Below are positions 10,701 through 34,224 of a DNA stretch of 64,000 bases, piece by piece. Both the position numbers and the translations under genes were made by a program. How positions within the stretch are numbered: the stretch's first letter is position 1; each line of letters starts with the position of its first letter. This stretch comes from Dioscorea cayenensis subsp. rotundata (taxonomy: Eukaryota > Streptophyta > Magnoliopsida > Dioscoreales > Dioscoreaceae): positions 19,836,386 to 19,900,385 of the forward strand of contig NC_052481.1 in NCBI RefSeq assembly GCF_009730915.1. Direction: 5' to 3'. The notes under the pieces are model-generated. The model saw only the letters and a list, made by a program, of their open reading frames with translations, searched no databases and was not told where the DNA came from.

Positions 10701-13700
10701 AAGTTGCTAAGCCTTCAGAAGATGTTGTGGCCTTGAGAAAATGGAAGGCAGACAGTGATGGCAGCATCCCTTGTCCTCCTAAGGAACTTGATGGTTGTGG
10801 GAATTCCCTTTTGGAGCTCAGGTGTATGTTTCCGGAAAATTTGCTTCAAGACTTGGAGGAGGCTGCTGCTTCTTTTACTGAAAGAAGGGAGTGGAAAAAA
10901 TATGCTGATATCTCCACTCAATGCTCCTGCTTTACTGCATCTGGTGAAACAGGTTCTTGCAGTGAAGTGTCACGAAAAGCAGCTTCTCGAGAGAATTCAG
11001 ATGACAACTATTTATACTGCCCAAGTGCTATAGATATTCAAACAGGAGAGCTGCAGCATTTCCAAAATCATTGGATTAAGGGTCAGCCTGTAATAGTTCG
11101 TGATGTTCTTGCATCCACATATGGATTAAGCTGGGAGCCGATGGTTATGTGGCGTGCATTACGAGAGAAGAAATCCAGTGATGAATCTGATAAACTCACA
11201 GTAAATGCAATTGATTGCTTGGACTGGTGTGAGGTTGGTCATCAGAGCTTATTCTAGTGGTTCTGAGTTGGAAGTCAAATTAGTCAATGCTATATTTTGC
11301 TCTGGACTGATACTGTACCATTTGTCATTATAAGCTGGATAATTCAGCAATATGTTTTAAATATTACCCAGGACTGCTTCTAAAACTTTTCAATTATGTA
11401 TCCTCGACACCTACCATGTGTTAGTAGAAATAAATCTTTTTAATGTTCCATATAAGGCCTTAATCTGATTAGGAACTTGGTATTTTTGAATTGATGTTTT
11501 CCTGTTAAAGGCCTGTTTAGGAAATGGTAGCAAAACTTGCTTTATAGCCCTTTAGTTGTCGATGGATTTAGATTTTGAGCCCATTTAGTAATATGAAATA
11601 ATGGACCTGTGTTGATTGATGCATGAGATTCCTTATAAATGTCAGTGCTACGTTTAGTTTTTGATTGTGGATAGTTATGTGACTATGCAACTGGAATGTA
11701 AAAAAGAATTTTCCTATTATGCTGCACCCTCATTTTGCGCATTAGTTAAGCATGCTACTTGTTACATTAACGAACATATCACGTGTCTGTTTATTTTTGT
11801 CGTATTTTATGAATATCCAGATGGATATGACGTGTCAAAACATCCTCGGTTTTGTAGGTTGAGATAAACATTCATCAATTTTTCATAGGATACACTAAGG
11901 GACGAACGCATCGGTGTGATTGGCCTGAGATGCTCAAACTTAAGGACTGGCCCCCTGCTAGTTCCTTTGAGGAGCGATTACCGCGCCATGGTGCTGAGTT
12001 TTTCAAAGCTCTACCATTTCCAGAATATACTGATCCTAGGTGTGGCCTTTTCAATCTTGCTGGGAAGCTTCCTAATGAGGTTATGAAACCAGATTTGGGG
12101 CCGAAAACATACATTGCATATGGACTTGGTCAAGAGCTAGGGCGGGGAGATTCTGTGACGAAGCTTCACTGTGATATGTCAGATGCGGTATGCCTTTTGT
12201 TTTCTTGTTTTTTTGGTGCTAGAGTTGGTAATATTTTTTTCTGTCGTTATTTGTAATTAATTTCTCTGACAATGTAATTCGGCTCTACAAAGACTGGAAT
12301 ATTTTAATCTAATTTTACGGAAAACTTTATGTCAGCATGCCCTGTCAGAACAACAATTTGGACTTGTACTAGTGTTAGCTAAATACAAGCATATCTTCTT
12401 TTCTTATGTTTTTGAGAAATGTGGACAAGTTTTTGAGAGGGAGTAGCCTCGATCTCTCGACCTCTAATTATGGAGGCACGTGAAATACCAACTTTCCATT
12501 GTGGAGATGCTGATATCTTATCGTCTATAAATGCATATATGACGGTATAAATAGTTTCCTTGTAATTTTCTTTGTTTTATTTGATTTTGTTCGATCGCTT
12601 GTTTTGTTCTTGGCAGCATAAGGTATGAGCTTGATCTTCTTAGAACAGAAGAGGAAGCTGGAAAGGTTTTTACCATGTGCTTAACATTGTTATAGCTCTA
12701 TTAGAAGTTTGTTCTAACTGAAGATAATAGTGCATATACTGATATGTCTATTTCTTTATGATAAACTTTGTCGTGTACCTGAGTCCGTTTTTCCTTCCTA
12801 TTATGCGTTGACACGTTTCATTTTTCTAATAGATGAACATTTTTGCTCTAGTATTGTATTGTTTCTAGTTCCTAGTCTAAAATTTATTGTCTCACATGTG
12901 TTAATTTCAAATGGAGGAATTTTATTTAATGTCTTAACCTCGCTATTCATTCAGGTGAATGTATTGACGCACACTGCTGAGGTGACTTTTTCTTCCGATC
13001 AACTTTCTAAAATAAATGAACTGAAAAAGAGACACCGGGATCAGGATATGAGAGAAAAACTCATTGCCTCAGAAAAAGATATGGCTACTGGGGAAATTAA
13101 ATCAACACAAGCTTCACATGATTGTGCCAGAGAACAACCTGGTATTATTTCTAATATAAGCCGGACAAATGTCAAGAGTGAACATTTTAACCCTGGAGTG
13201 CCTGCAGTGGATGATAAGGAATCAGGTAATGTTGGTGACCATAGAGGTGCTATTGAGTTGAATACTTGTGTTAAGCAAGTATTCATGCCTTCAGATGTTA
13301 AGCAACCTAACAGTGATGTAGTGACCTGTTGTAAAATTGTTGAAGAAAATGAGAAGAAGATTATTGAGAGGGCTATTGTTCAGCAGGAGAAGCTGGATAA
13401 GACTGTAAGTGATAATGCTGTTAAGGAGTTACCAAGCAAAGGAGTATGTGAGACTCAATCTTCTGGGCTTACCCCAAAAGGTGGATCGATGAATGAGGCT
13501 GAATTGGAAGACCATCAAAGGCAAGATATCAAATCAAGTGTCTGAATCTGTAACGCTAATTGAGATGAAGAATCTTCTAGTTGGCAAGAAAAGAAAGATG
13601 AGAAAGCCTGTAGCTTCTGGTGATGGAATTAAAGAGGAAGATGATCTTCTGGAGGAAGCAAACATATCCGGTGGGAAACTTGATGGCCATGTAAAGAATG

Positions 13701-14685
13701 AAAAGAGGAAGACAGTGCTGAAGTCTGCAGTCTCTAATGATACAGTTGATGAAAAGCAAACTGAAGGTGGTGCCCTGTGGGATATTTTCCGTAGAGAAGA
13801 TTCTCCAAAACTGCAGGAATATCTCAGGAAGTATTCTAGAGAGTTTAGACATGTTTATTGTTGTCCAATTAAGCAGGTAATAATGGTAAATTGCTAATGT
13901 TATAAGTTATAATAGTTCCAGCAATTTTTGTTCTGAATTATATATTACTTTTACAGGTGTTTCATCCTATACATGACCAGTCTTTCTATTTAACTGTGGA
14001 GCATAAGAGGAGGCTTAAGAAGGAATATGGTTTTTTATTTGACTTTCATCTGATCTTTGCTTGCACATTGGTTACCGTCTTTTTCATTGTAAGTTTTGGT
14101 TATGAAACGTCATATCTATGTTCATGTAGGTATTGAGCCCTGGACCTTCGTGCAAAACCTAGGTGAGGCTGTTTTCATCCCTGCAGGATGCGCCCATCAA
14201 GTAAGAAATCTAAAGGTATGTTGATCAAGGTGAAGTCGGAACCAGCTGAAAATCTATTTTTTATTTTATTTTATTTTCTTCAAGAAAAGATCAGGATGTA
14301 AAAGGCTCACTTATCTTAAATTCAATTATGTAAATCTGTTATTTCCTGCAGTCCTGTTTGAAGGTTGCACTTGATTTCGTTTCACCGGAAAATGTCAATG
14401 AGTGCATCAAATTGACTGATGAATTCCGATTACTTCCACATGATCACAGAGCGAAGGAAGACAAACTTGAGGTTGATTTTTTGTCTCTCATGCTCGATTC
14501 TTTTTTTTTTTTCTCATTCAGTCATAGTTATGATTAGTTGTTGATACACTACAATTGACCTATGATTTTTCTATGAGTTCTGTATTGACGCTTCACTCAT
14601 CTGCGACGTGTTCCAGGTGAAGAAAATCACTCTATATGCTCTCCAAGAAGTCATGAAGGATCTGAAAGACAAGGAAAAAACATAG
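7785..14685 (+). CDS. JmjC-domain histone demethylase, KDM3/JMJ25-like, with WRC domain
   Basis: Fifteen exons fit: 7785-8147, 8259-8477, 8582-8788, 8895-9056, 9164-9297, 9898-9997, 10085-10217, 10295-10358, 10489-11233, 11858-12187, 12955-13876, 13957-14029, 14130-14215, 14352-14471, 14617-14685, about 1241 residues. A WRC domain (C-x9-C-x10-C-x2-H) lies near residues 23-48. Lys/Glu/Ser-rich segments follow (exons 1-4), then a RING-like Cys-rich finger (from MCHQC, about residues 331-390) and a second Cys-rich block (YCNNC...CPNC...CLSCC). The C-terminal JmjC domain has Fe(II) ligands H813-x-D815 and H1173 ([10 protein letters not shown]). The family removes methyl groups from H3K9 in the nucleus. 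About 300 poorly conserved residues of exon 11 lie inside the JmjC region. Exon 11 changes frame between 13493 and 13542, which suggests a 1-nt insertion or assembly error. Catalytic residues are otherwise intact. Confidence 0.88.
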
Positions 14686-15099
14686 AAGGTAAGCCAATCC
14701 CATGCATCATCTTTTTCCTTAAAAATGTTTCTCATCATTCCAAATAAGCATAGTTGATCGGATGAGATGTAATGTGTCTTTGTTGTTTTCATACTTTTCG
14801 AAAGGAATGACTTGTGATTGTATGAATACTGATAATCTCTGCGCATTCTCCAGTTCCAAGAAAACTGCAGAAGAAAAGCAACTAGAGACAGACCAGCCGT
14901 GACCAGCTCAAGACTCGATCCCACCATCCCAATCATCGCAATCATCTCCGACTGCAAACTGCTGTGCATATTTAGAAATGCATAACCGATGCCGTTGTTG
15001 TTTCTGCTGTGCATTAACAGTGCAGTGCTGCATATAGCTTATAGCAATCAGCTGAAGATTGACACCTTCAACAGACTTTTGTATAATTTCTGGCAGCCG

Positions 15100-20050
<4,951 letters not shown>

Positions 20051-21864
20051 TGTATAAATTTTTTTGTGAGAATACAAATTTAAATTTTATTGATATTTTT
20101 TACACAATAAAAATTATGTTGCAATGAAATTTTTTTTTGGATATGAGGTGTTTGTTATAATGCCTCTGAGGTTGGTTACAAATCATTTGCCTCAAAGGTA
20201 CAACGAATAATCTATACATAATATATTTATCTATCTATATATCTAGGGTTTTTATTTTTATTTTTGTAAAATATCTCTTTTGCTAGGATTTTTAATTTTT
20301 AATTTTTAAAAATATCAATTATTTTTGTAATACCTATGGTTTAAACATAATAATTTTTTTTTAAAAAAATCTAAAAAAATTATTATTTGATTTATTGATA
20401 TTGTGTAAATTACTTTATGTAGTATATATATTTTCCAAAAATACATGTTTAAGTTTTTTTTTTACAAATTAATTTATATAATATATTTTATAGTTTTTTA
20501 AAAATTTATTATTGGCCCTGATTTTTATAAACTAAACTATAAATTAATACATAAATAATTTTTTAAAAAAAATTATAAAAATTTAATTAATTAATTATTA
20601 TCATTTTTTTTTACAATTTGCCCTTAGTCTATAATTTCTGGCTTCTACCCTCTAACCTCTCCACTGCCTACAAGAGAAGCTCATTACTGAACAAACAAAC
20701 TGTTACCTTCCTTCCCACACATTGATAGCACCCATTCTCAATCAAATCATCTAATTCATTATATCAATTTTATTACCAGACTCCTTAGAAACTTACCAAT
20801 ATATTTCAGCACCATAACCTCTCTAACTTGCTGGAAAATCTCTTATGAATTAAAACTTTTTTTGTTGAAAGGTTAAACAGTTCTTTGCCTTCGAAATTAT
20901 ATAAAAACAAGCAGCAAAATTTGTTCTCCTCATTCTTGCCAGTAATGTTTTCCCACTAGCTTTCCTAATAAACCAACTTCTCTTGTCCAAACAAAAGATC
21001 TCTTATGCACCTGCACTGCCTTCGTTATTCTATTCATCTATTAATTTATTCATGTATGAATTTAAATATTTAATCTTGTTTATAATTTATTATTAAAAAT
21101 TAATAACAATGATCACTTTTTAATTTTCTTTTCTTTTGTTAAACATAATATAAAAAATAATTTTTTTTGTTTTTCGTGTATTTTAATTTTTTTTATTTTT
21201 ATGTTTGTTTTTATTCTCTCTTTTATACGTTAATAAATTTAATAAAACAATAACTAATGATATAATATACAAACAATAAACAATAAAAAAATTAAAATAA
21301 ACAAAATCATGTGTATATATACAATAAAAACAACAAAAAATAAAAAACAAAATTAAAATAAAACCAATAAGAACAACAAATCTATGTATTTATTTTATTG
21401 GTCAAAGACAATAAAAACAAACCACAAAAATAAAATAAAATAAAATAAACTGCACAAAAGCATATCTACATCCACATTTATGAACAACAATAAAAACAAA
21501 ACAAAACAAACAATAAAAATAAAAACAAACAACAAAATTAAAATTAAAATACACAAAATCTTATCTATATTTATGAATGAATGAAAAAAAAAACAATTAT
21601 ATATGTGTGTAATTGAGAGGGGCCGGGTTGGCTGGTGTTTGGGGGAGGGGTGGGGACCACAAAACCAAATAAAATGCAAATCACCATGAAAAATAAAATT
21701 TTGAATAAAATTTTAATACACATATATATACATATATATATATATACACATATATACAATAAAAAATCAAAATTAAAAACAAAAGCAATAAAAAAATTAA
21801 AATAAAAATGTTATTATTTGTAAGCATATAGTTTGTAATTGATGTTTCCGGTGGGGGTGTAGTG

Positions 21865-23303
21865 TGTTAAGTTCACTCAAAAACTCACTCAAAGATTAAA
21901 CACTCACATACAATCAAAGCAAGATAAAGGAGACAAGCAAATTGGTAATTCAGTTCGACACAACCTTGCCTACATCTGAGGGGCCAGGCCCGGAGAAACA
22001 ATCCACTAAAAGAGGTATAGGAACAAGGAGTACAACACTCACTCACTCTCTCAATACAAAGAATATCCTCTCAAGATTGCCCGACGGCCACACACTCAAC
22101 TCTCACCGAAGAGTCTCTCACTTGTTAGCTCGCGTCCTAAATCTTCGAGCAGGTTGTCTTATATAGACGCACCGACGTCTACAAAGTTACCTCTTTTAGA
22201 ATTCTCCGCGGCTTCCTAACTTGAACACCTTCCAAAGTTAGATGTTGCAACACCCAGTTGCAACATGGCCCACCTTACTGAACATGACTGAGTTCTAGCC
22301 AGATGCACCCGAATCTGGGACCTTCAACCTCCCGGTTCTTTTAGTCCGCCTCGTAGCAGTTGACTCGACCCGAGCTCCTCATGCTTGCAGCTGCTTCCTT
22401 CCTCACATCACTTCAGAAGGTCTCCCTCTCCCGAGGGACGTGCCCACCAAGGCACACGTGACCATCTCACCAAAGATAGCCACCAAAGATCTCCCGATCT
22501 TCCTTTCCAAACTTGGCCCAAGTTTGGTCTTCCAAATGATTTTCGTTTGACTCATGGAAATATTGTTACTAAACTTGATCTTGTCTTCATCCAAGTTTAG
22601 CCTTCAATATCTTTAAGCATGATCTTTAATCATCCATGCTTGGATCTTCAAATCTCTAATCATATCTTATGCAATCTTCAATCAATCTTCTCATATGAAT
22701 AGTTCCGCCCATAGATAGCTCTTGGATCTTTCTTTAATATAGTAATGCTAAATATGGTCTTGATGATCTCCTTGGTATGTCTTTACCTTATTTAGTTTGT
22801 GTCTTCAAATAGCTTCACACCAAACTAAATCTTTGTGTCTTCAAATAGCTTCATACCAAGTTTAACTTGTGTCTTCTAATAGCTTCACATAATCTTTATG
22901 ATCTTGAACTCTTGCCAATAATAGAATATTCCTCTCTCTTCAAATAGATCTTTCTAAAAAGGAGCTCTATCAAAGATATGAATAATCATCCCGGATCTTA
23001 CCAAGGATAGATAATCACATCAAAAATAAAACTTGCCTTTCTAGAAAAGACCCTATAGTCTTGATGCACTTTCCAAAAATAGTTTATCATCACATGATTG
23101 TATTGAGAGAAATATCTTCAATATAGATCTTAATCAAATCTCCACCTTGATCTCCATTAAATGTCATGATAACATCTTTTGCCACATCATCATCCTAGTC
23201 ATCTTTTCCTTTGATGAGTCACCACATGCCACGTCATCATCCTCTTGCCATGTCACCACTTGGCTTGTCATATAATGCCAATCCTACGTCATCAGACTTA
23301 ACA
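21865..23303 (-). repeat. Copia LTR, 1439 bp, TGTTAAG...CTTAACA
   Basis: The boundaries are set by the perfect terminal inverted heptamer TGTTAAG (21865) and CTTAACA (ending 23303) and by the adjacent purine tract. The left flank TAGTG (21860-21864) would be one half of a 5-bp target duplication, but the partner is not present because the element is truncated. Confidence 0.8.
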
Positions 23304-23322
23304 ATATCCCCCTTTGGCATTA
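23304..23322 (-). promoter_or_regulatory. Polypurine tract of the Copia element
   Basis: On the minus strand GCCAAAGGGGGATAT lies directly against the LTR's 5' TG. This is the expected position and composition of the plus-strand primer for reverse transcription. Confidence 0.75.
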
Positions 23323-23737
23323 TTTGACACAACCTCCTTGATTCTGCTCCTGTCAGACTGATTCTTGTTACAACACCATGTTACAACATGTACTGACGAC
23401 TGGACATGACTTTAGGACTATTACAGACTGACTGATTGACAAATTACAAACAACTAGTTGATGAATACATTCAGAACATAGCAGCAGAACAATCAACTAG
23501 AAATTAACATGACAGAAACATAAAACAGTCCAGTCCAACACACATAACAAAAGACAAATAAATTTTTCATACAAGAAAAATAAATTTTAGCATCAGTCCT
23601 ATCTCCCCCTTTGTGTCAGAATCATGGCAAAGTGATCTTCAAAACTCCCCCTAGGTTGCTGCAGTGATATTGGAAGCTCCCCCTTGCTTCTGTCTAATAG
23701 CTTGAAGTTGGCTTCTTATGCGTTGCCTTTGTTGAGT

Positions 23738-25377
23738 AATTATGATCAATTATGCAGACAGAGCTTTATGCCTTCTTTCCAAATCTTCAAGCTGTTGTTC
23801 CAGCAGCTTCTCACAATCATCAGACATTGGAGTGCTTGCACCTTCACTTTCTCCAGCCACTGAAGAATGTCTCCCAATAGGTAGATCAATTACCTTTCCA
23901 ACACCAAACAATTTAGGAGAAATTTTTAGTTTCTTGATTCCAGTCACCAACTCAAAGTTCCCCATTGAAACACCACTTTACATCATAAACTGTGTAATCA
24001 AGACCAGATATGCCAGACGATTGACTGTAAAGGTGATATTGACCATATCAGTGATTCTGTCAAAGATAAATTGCCCCAGGTTGAACTGTTTCCCCATAAC
24101 AATGGCATAGAGTAGCATGGCCATTTCCTTCAGTATGCTTGAGGTATGGGCAGTAGGAAACCAGTTGAAAGCCCACCCAACTTGAACAATACATTGTACT
24201 TTACTGTCAACTTTGAGGTAGAGAGCCTTGCTTCTGATCCCCAAGTGCTGCATTTACCACTAGTTAGTGCGTCCACTATTTCATCAGAATATTCAAAATC
24301 ATCATTGTACACATATGCTCCGTTTTCAACTTCTGTAGGACACTCCAAGAAATCATTAATACCCTCTGGTGAAAACTTTACAGTCTTTCCTCTCAAAAAG
24401 ATTTTATGGTAGCCTGATGCCCTGGGAGACTTGATTTCTGGGGATAGATTACTGTAGAACTCCTGAACAAGAGTAGGGTTGTAGTTCTTCCCATAAGTAA
24501 CAGACTTCATAAGCCCCTTATCAGTTAAGAAATCTATCAATCCATACTGATCAAATGCAACCTCATCAATGACCCTATCTGCAATTACTCCTCTCTTGCT
24601 AATAATCTTCCATTTCTCCTTACAGTCTTCATTCAAGAATCTTTTAGCATATGATACTAATGATGTTTTTCTGCTTGCTGAAATAGTGGGGGCCTTCTTG
24701 GGATGAGTTGCCTTCTTTTCTGAGGGCTTGGGTTGAGTTGCCTTCTTTTGTGTTGCCACATTCTTCTTTGGTCTTTTTGCTTCAGCCTTCTTCTGACTTC
24801 TAAGAACAGGTCCCTACTTTCTCTTCAACCCACTTCCTTCAGTCTTCTTCTTCTTCCTGAGTTCCTCAATCTTGTTCTTCAGGGGAACATCCTCTGAACT
24901 GTGTGAGCTCTCTGATGTACTGTGTGAACTCTCTGATGTTGCAATAGGTGATGGAACATAGTCATCATCTTCAACACTTGGTTTCTTTCCAGAGTTTTTC
25001 AAGTCTATTAGTATCTTTTGGACTGTCACCTCTGGGACTTCATCAAACTCTGATCTGTGACTGCTAGAGGATTCACTTGAGTTTTCTTTAGATTCTTCAG
25101 CTATTGCTCCCTTTCCTTTGAGTTTACCAGACATGTTATCAGTTTTAGATTCTTGGACTTCTTCTGGTTCTACCTCAGGTTGTGTTGTAACATCACAGGC
25201 AGTATCTTCAGCAATAGGTTCCTTCTCCTGAACCTCTTTTGCTACAACCTCTATTGTCACAACACCAGTGGTTTCTTCAGCATTGTACTGCTCTGAACAA
25301 ATCCCTCTTCCAGTCATAATCTTTCTTGCCCTTTGTATATGAGCCCATTCACCATGTATATGAGCCATATACAACAT
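23738..25377 (-). pseudogene. Envelope-like / Transposase_32 ORF of the SIRE element
   Basis: Minus-strand reading gives an acidic, Ser/Glu-rich N-terminal part (24814-25377). A TAG at 24814-24816 interrupts it. In the same frame a Lys-rich stretch and the conserved domain follow (24130-24759: SYAKRFLNEDCKEKWKIISKRG through FLRGKTVKFSPEGINDFL). The reading then shifts frame into 23978-24253 (AFNWFPTAHTSSI, LLYAIVMGKQFNLGQFI) and again to 23750-23965, which ends in a coiled coil (KLLEQQLEDLERRH). Proteins of this type sit between pol and the 3' LTR of SIRE-like Copia elements. Their function is unproven. One stop and at least two frameshifts make this copy inactive. Confidence 0.75.
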
Positions 25378-25870
25378 TTAATATGCTATTATTTACTGAT
25401 GCTTCTTGGGTGTCTATGAACACAACAGTAGGTCTAGGTTTTGTATTTTTAAAAGCTAATAACACAATGTTTCTAGCATGGTGCTCTCAAGTCCGAGAGG
25501 AGTCAAATTTAGAGGCGGAGATGCTTGCTATGAAGATTGCATTAGCAATTTTGACTGATTGGCGTCTGGAGAGCGACCATGTCTTCACCGATTGTGTTGA
25601 ACTTCAAGAAGCAGTCCATCGGGATCATGAGCCATGCAATTGGAGAATCAAGGATGGTATCAACGAAATACGCTCCCGTTTGAGGGTCTTTTCAAATCTA
25701 AGTGTGGAACTAATTCCTAGAGAATGGAATATGGTGGCTAATCATCTTGCAGCCTATGGACAAAGCTTGTAGGAAGTTTCACTTTTTCACCAAGGTTGGG
25801 ATCTTCCCCGGTGGCTTATGGAGACTTGCCTAGCTGCAGGCTTCTTCTTCTAATATTTTGTGTATTTTAG
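25345..25870 (+). pseudogene. LINE ORF2 RNase H domain fragment
   Basis: The + strand frame ending at 25772 contains LLFTDASW, SNLEAEMLAMKIAL, HVFTDCVELQ and a late VANHLA block, the order of an RVT_3-type RNase H domain at the end of plant L1-like LINEs. Sequence past the TAG still reads GWDLPRW...CLAAGFFF, so the last residues are also broken. There is no reverse transcriptase upstream; the fragment joins directly to the SIRE element at about 25345. Confidence 0.65.
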
Positions 25871-25940
25871 TTTCTAGTTTGTTGTCCAGCTACTAGTAGC
25901 TCTTTTAACCAAAAACCTTCCCCATCAAGCACATCTTTTG

Positions 25941-26436
25941 GGGTCCGCTCTCCCCTCAATTTATATGTTACATTGGTGTTTTTGTTGAAATCCAGTGTGT
26001 GGGCACGGTTGAGGTTGGGGTCAGGTCGGGCGAGTGAAAATTCTAGTGGGTCCCAGAGTCTGGCACCCAAATTAACCCAGGCTGATGAGGGCGTCAGTCT
26101 TTAATCTGTGGGGAAATATAATAGAACCCCTTTACCACATTGGCTAACAGATGGACTCTATATGTGCATATAAGTGAGGGCAACCTTCCCTATTAGGCGC
26201 GTCTTTCATTAGCCTATGTGGGACTAAAGGTGTTCTATTACATTACCCCACTGATCAAAGACTGAAGGCCCTCATCAGCCCGGGTTTATCTGGGTACTAG
26301 ACTTTGGGATCCACCAGGGTTTTCACTTGCTCCGCATTCTGTCAACTTGACGTGGACCCCAACCCCAACTATGCCCACACACCAGATCTCAATGAAAGCA
26401 CTAATATAACATATAAGTAGAGGGGAGGGCGGAGCC
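25941..26436. mobile_element. Long inverted-repeat element (~230-bp arms)
   Basis: The left arm starts GGGTCCGCTCTCCCCTCAAT. The reverse complement of the right end starts GGCTCCGCCCTCCCCTCTAC. The arms stay alignable for about 225 bp through GTGTGTGGGCA, GAGGTTGGGGTC, CAAATTAACCCAGGCTGATGAGGG-like and TAATAGAAC blocks. Only about 50 bp separates them. There is no ORF. The right end lies within 10 bp of the SCPL duplication breakpoint. Class is unassigned; it could be a MITE, a foldback element or two inverted terminal fragments. Confidence 0.75.
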
Positions 26437-26705
26437 GTGACCTAGTTTTGCTCCATCTGGCTGTTCAGTTGACAACTAACAACAACTGATTAAACAAATT
26501 AACATTTGTAAATAACACTTCTGACTTTTCTAATCTCAGCCCAAAAAAAAAGGTACATAACCGAATTGGAAATCTTCATCTTTTGCTACTTAGAATCAAA
26601 TGCAAGTTTGTGAAGAAAAGCATTCATATATTAAAGTCGTTCATCCATCTTATTGAACTTCAAGCATGTCACTTCAGTTGTCTGTGCTTTTATGATGAAA
26701 AGGAA

Positions 26706-32893
<6,188 letters not shown>

Positions 32894-34192
32894 TTTAAGA
32901 GTTTGAAGTTACAGTTGTAGGAGAAGGGGCTCCAATTCTGCATGATCTTATAGAGGACTTCGAGAGGCCATGAGAAAAAGTAAATAATTTTTGCTAAACT
33001 ATGAACCATGACTTCTTGTTTATAGTCTTCTGTTTGTTTGTAATCAGATTCTTGCCGGCGATGAATTCGATGTCATGTATGACTTTTAATTTTTTTTTTC
33101 TTAAGTTTAATTAGTTTTGCAAATTGTAGTACTTGTTGTCGATCATTTGTGATTTGATGTGTTGTTCTTGTGCTCATTCCATTCCATAATATTCCCTTTT
33201 TTAAGCTTTGCGGAGTTTTTGATTTATTAGTCAACGATGCCATTTAATATGTAACTAGCATGAAGTCCACATTTATTGGATTTTATGAAATGTGATCACA
33301 AAATCATGTTTGAACTGCCAAAAGTTATTAGAGAATCACTATCAATTAGTTGACTAGTTAATCTTATAGTAACTTTTGTATTAATGATAAAATATACAAA
33401 TAATAAAAATGAAAAAAAATTATATATGTATATTTATGTATGGCAAAAAACTAAAACAAACACTAACAACAAAATTAAAATAGACAAAATTATGTTTATA
33501 TCTATATATATGTAAAAACAATAAAAACAAATAAAATGTTATTATTAGTGTGTGTATATATATAATATTATATATATAAAAATAAAAAAATAAATTTATT
33601 TATTTTTTATTGTTAAAACAATAAAACAAACAACAAAAAAATTAAGAAAAATAAAATAAAAATGATAAAAACAAAATAAAAATAAAAATGTTAATAAATG
33701 AAAAGTACCATTTTAAAAATAAAATAAATCAAATAATAAAGGAGAAATCCCAACCATAATGGAGGGATGGAGGGACAAATGTCACTAAATGACCCTTTAG
33801 GTGGTAACTTAAAACAAGAAAAACAAACCAGAAAAAATAAATAAATAAAAGCAATAAAAGCAAAATAAAAATAAAAATAAAAATGTTAAACCAAATGAAA
33901 AAAATTACCACTTTAAAAATATAAAAAATCAAATGAAAAGAAAAATGAAAAATCCCAACTAATAAGGTAGGGACAAATTTCACCAAATAAAGTTTTAGGG
34001 ATAACAGTATACTAGCATGGATGCTTGCTATGGAGCTTCATCTAAAAATGTGAATTGTTAAAAAAAAAATAAATTAAAATCACTTAAAAAATAAAAACGA
34101 AAAAACTAACCAAACATTAATATTATCAAATAAATTTAATAAAACAATATAATATACAAACAATAAAAAAACAGTCATATATATAAAGTACA

Positions 34193-34224
<32 letters not shown>

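Larger units (their letters stand above)
21865..25345 (-). mobile_element. Partial SIRE-type Ty1/Copia retrotransposon (3' LTR plus env-like ORF)
   Basis: Read on the minus strand, this is the 3' part of a Copia element: an env-like reading frame, a purine-rich tract and a 1439-bp LTR. The combination of Copia-style LTR ends with a Transposase_32/envelope-like protein matches the plant SIRE lineage. No gag, protease, integrase, reverse transcriptase or 5' LTR follows to the right. The sequence changes near 25345 to a LINE fragment, so the element is truncated. Confidence 0.75.

Noticed and set aside
12400..12560. Possible extra exon between JmjC exons 10 and 11
   Set aside because: Exon 10 ends LHCDMSDA and exon 11 begins [10 protein letters not shown], the continuous family sequence, so nothing is missing between them.
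13481..13520. A 40-nt intron that would restore the JmjC frame
   Set aside because: The GT...AG length fits the frame, but 40 nt is below the normal minimum for plant introns and the donor GTGGAT is weak; a 1-nt indel is simpler.
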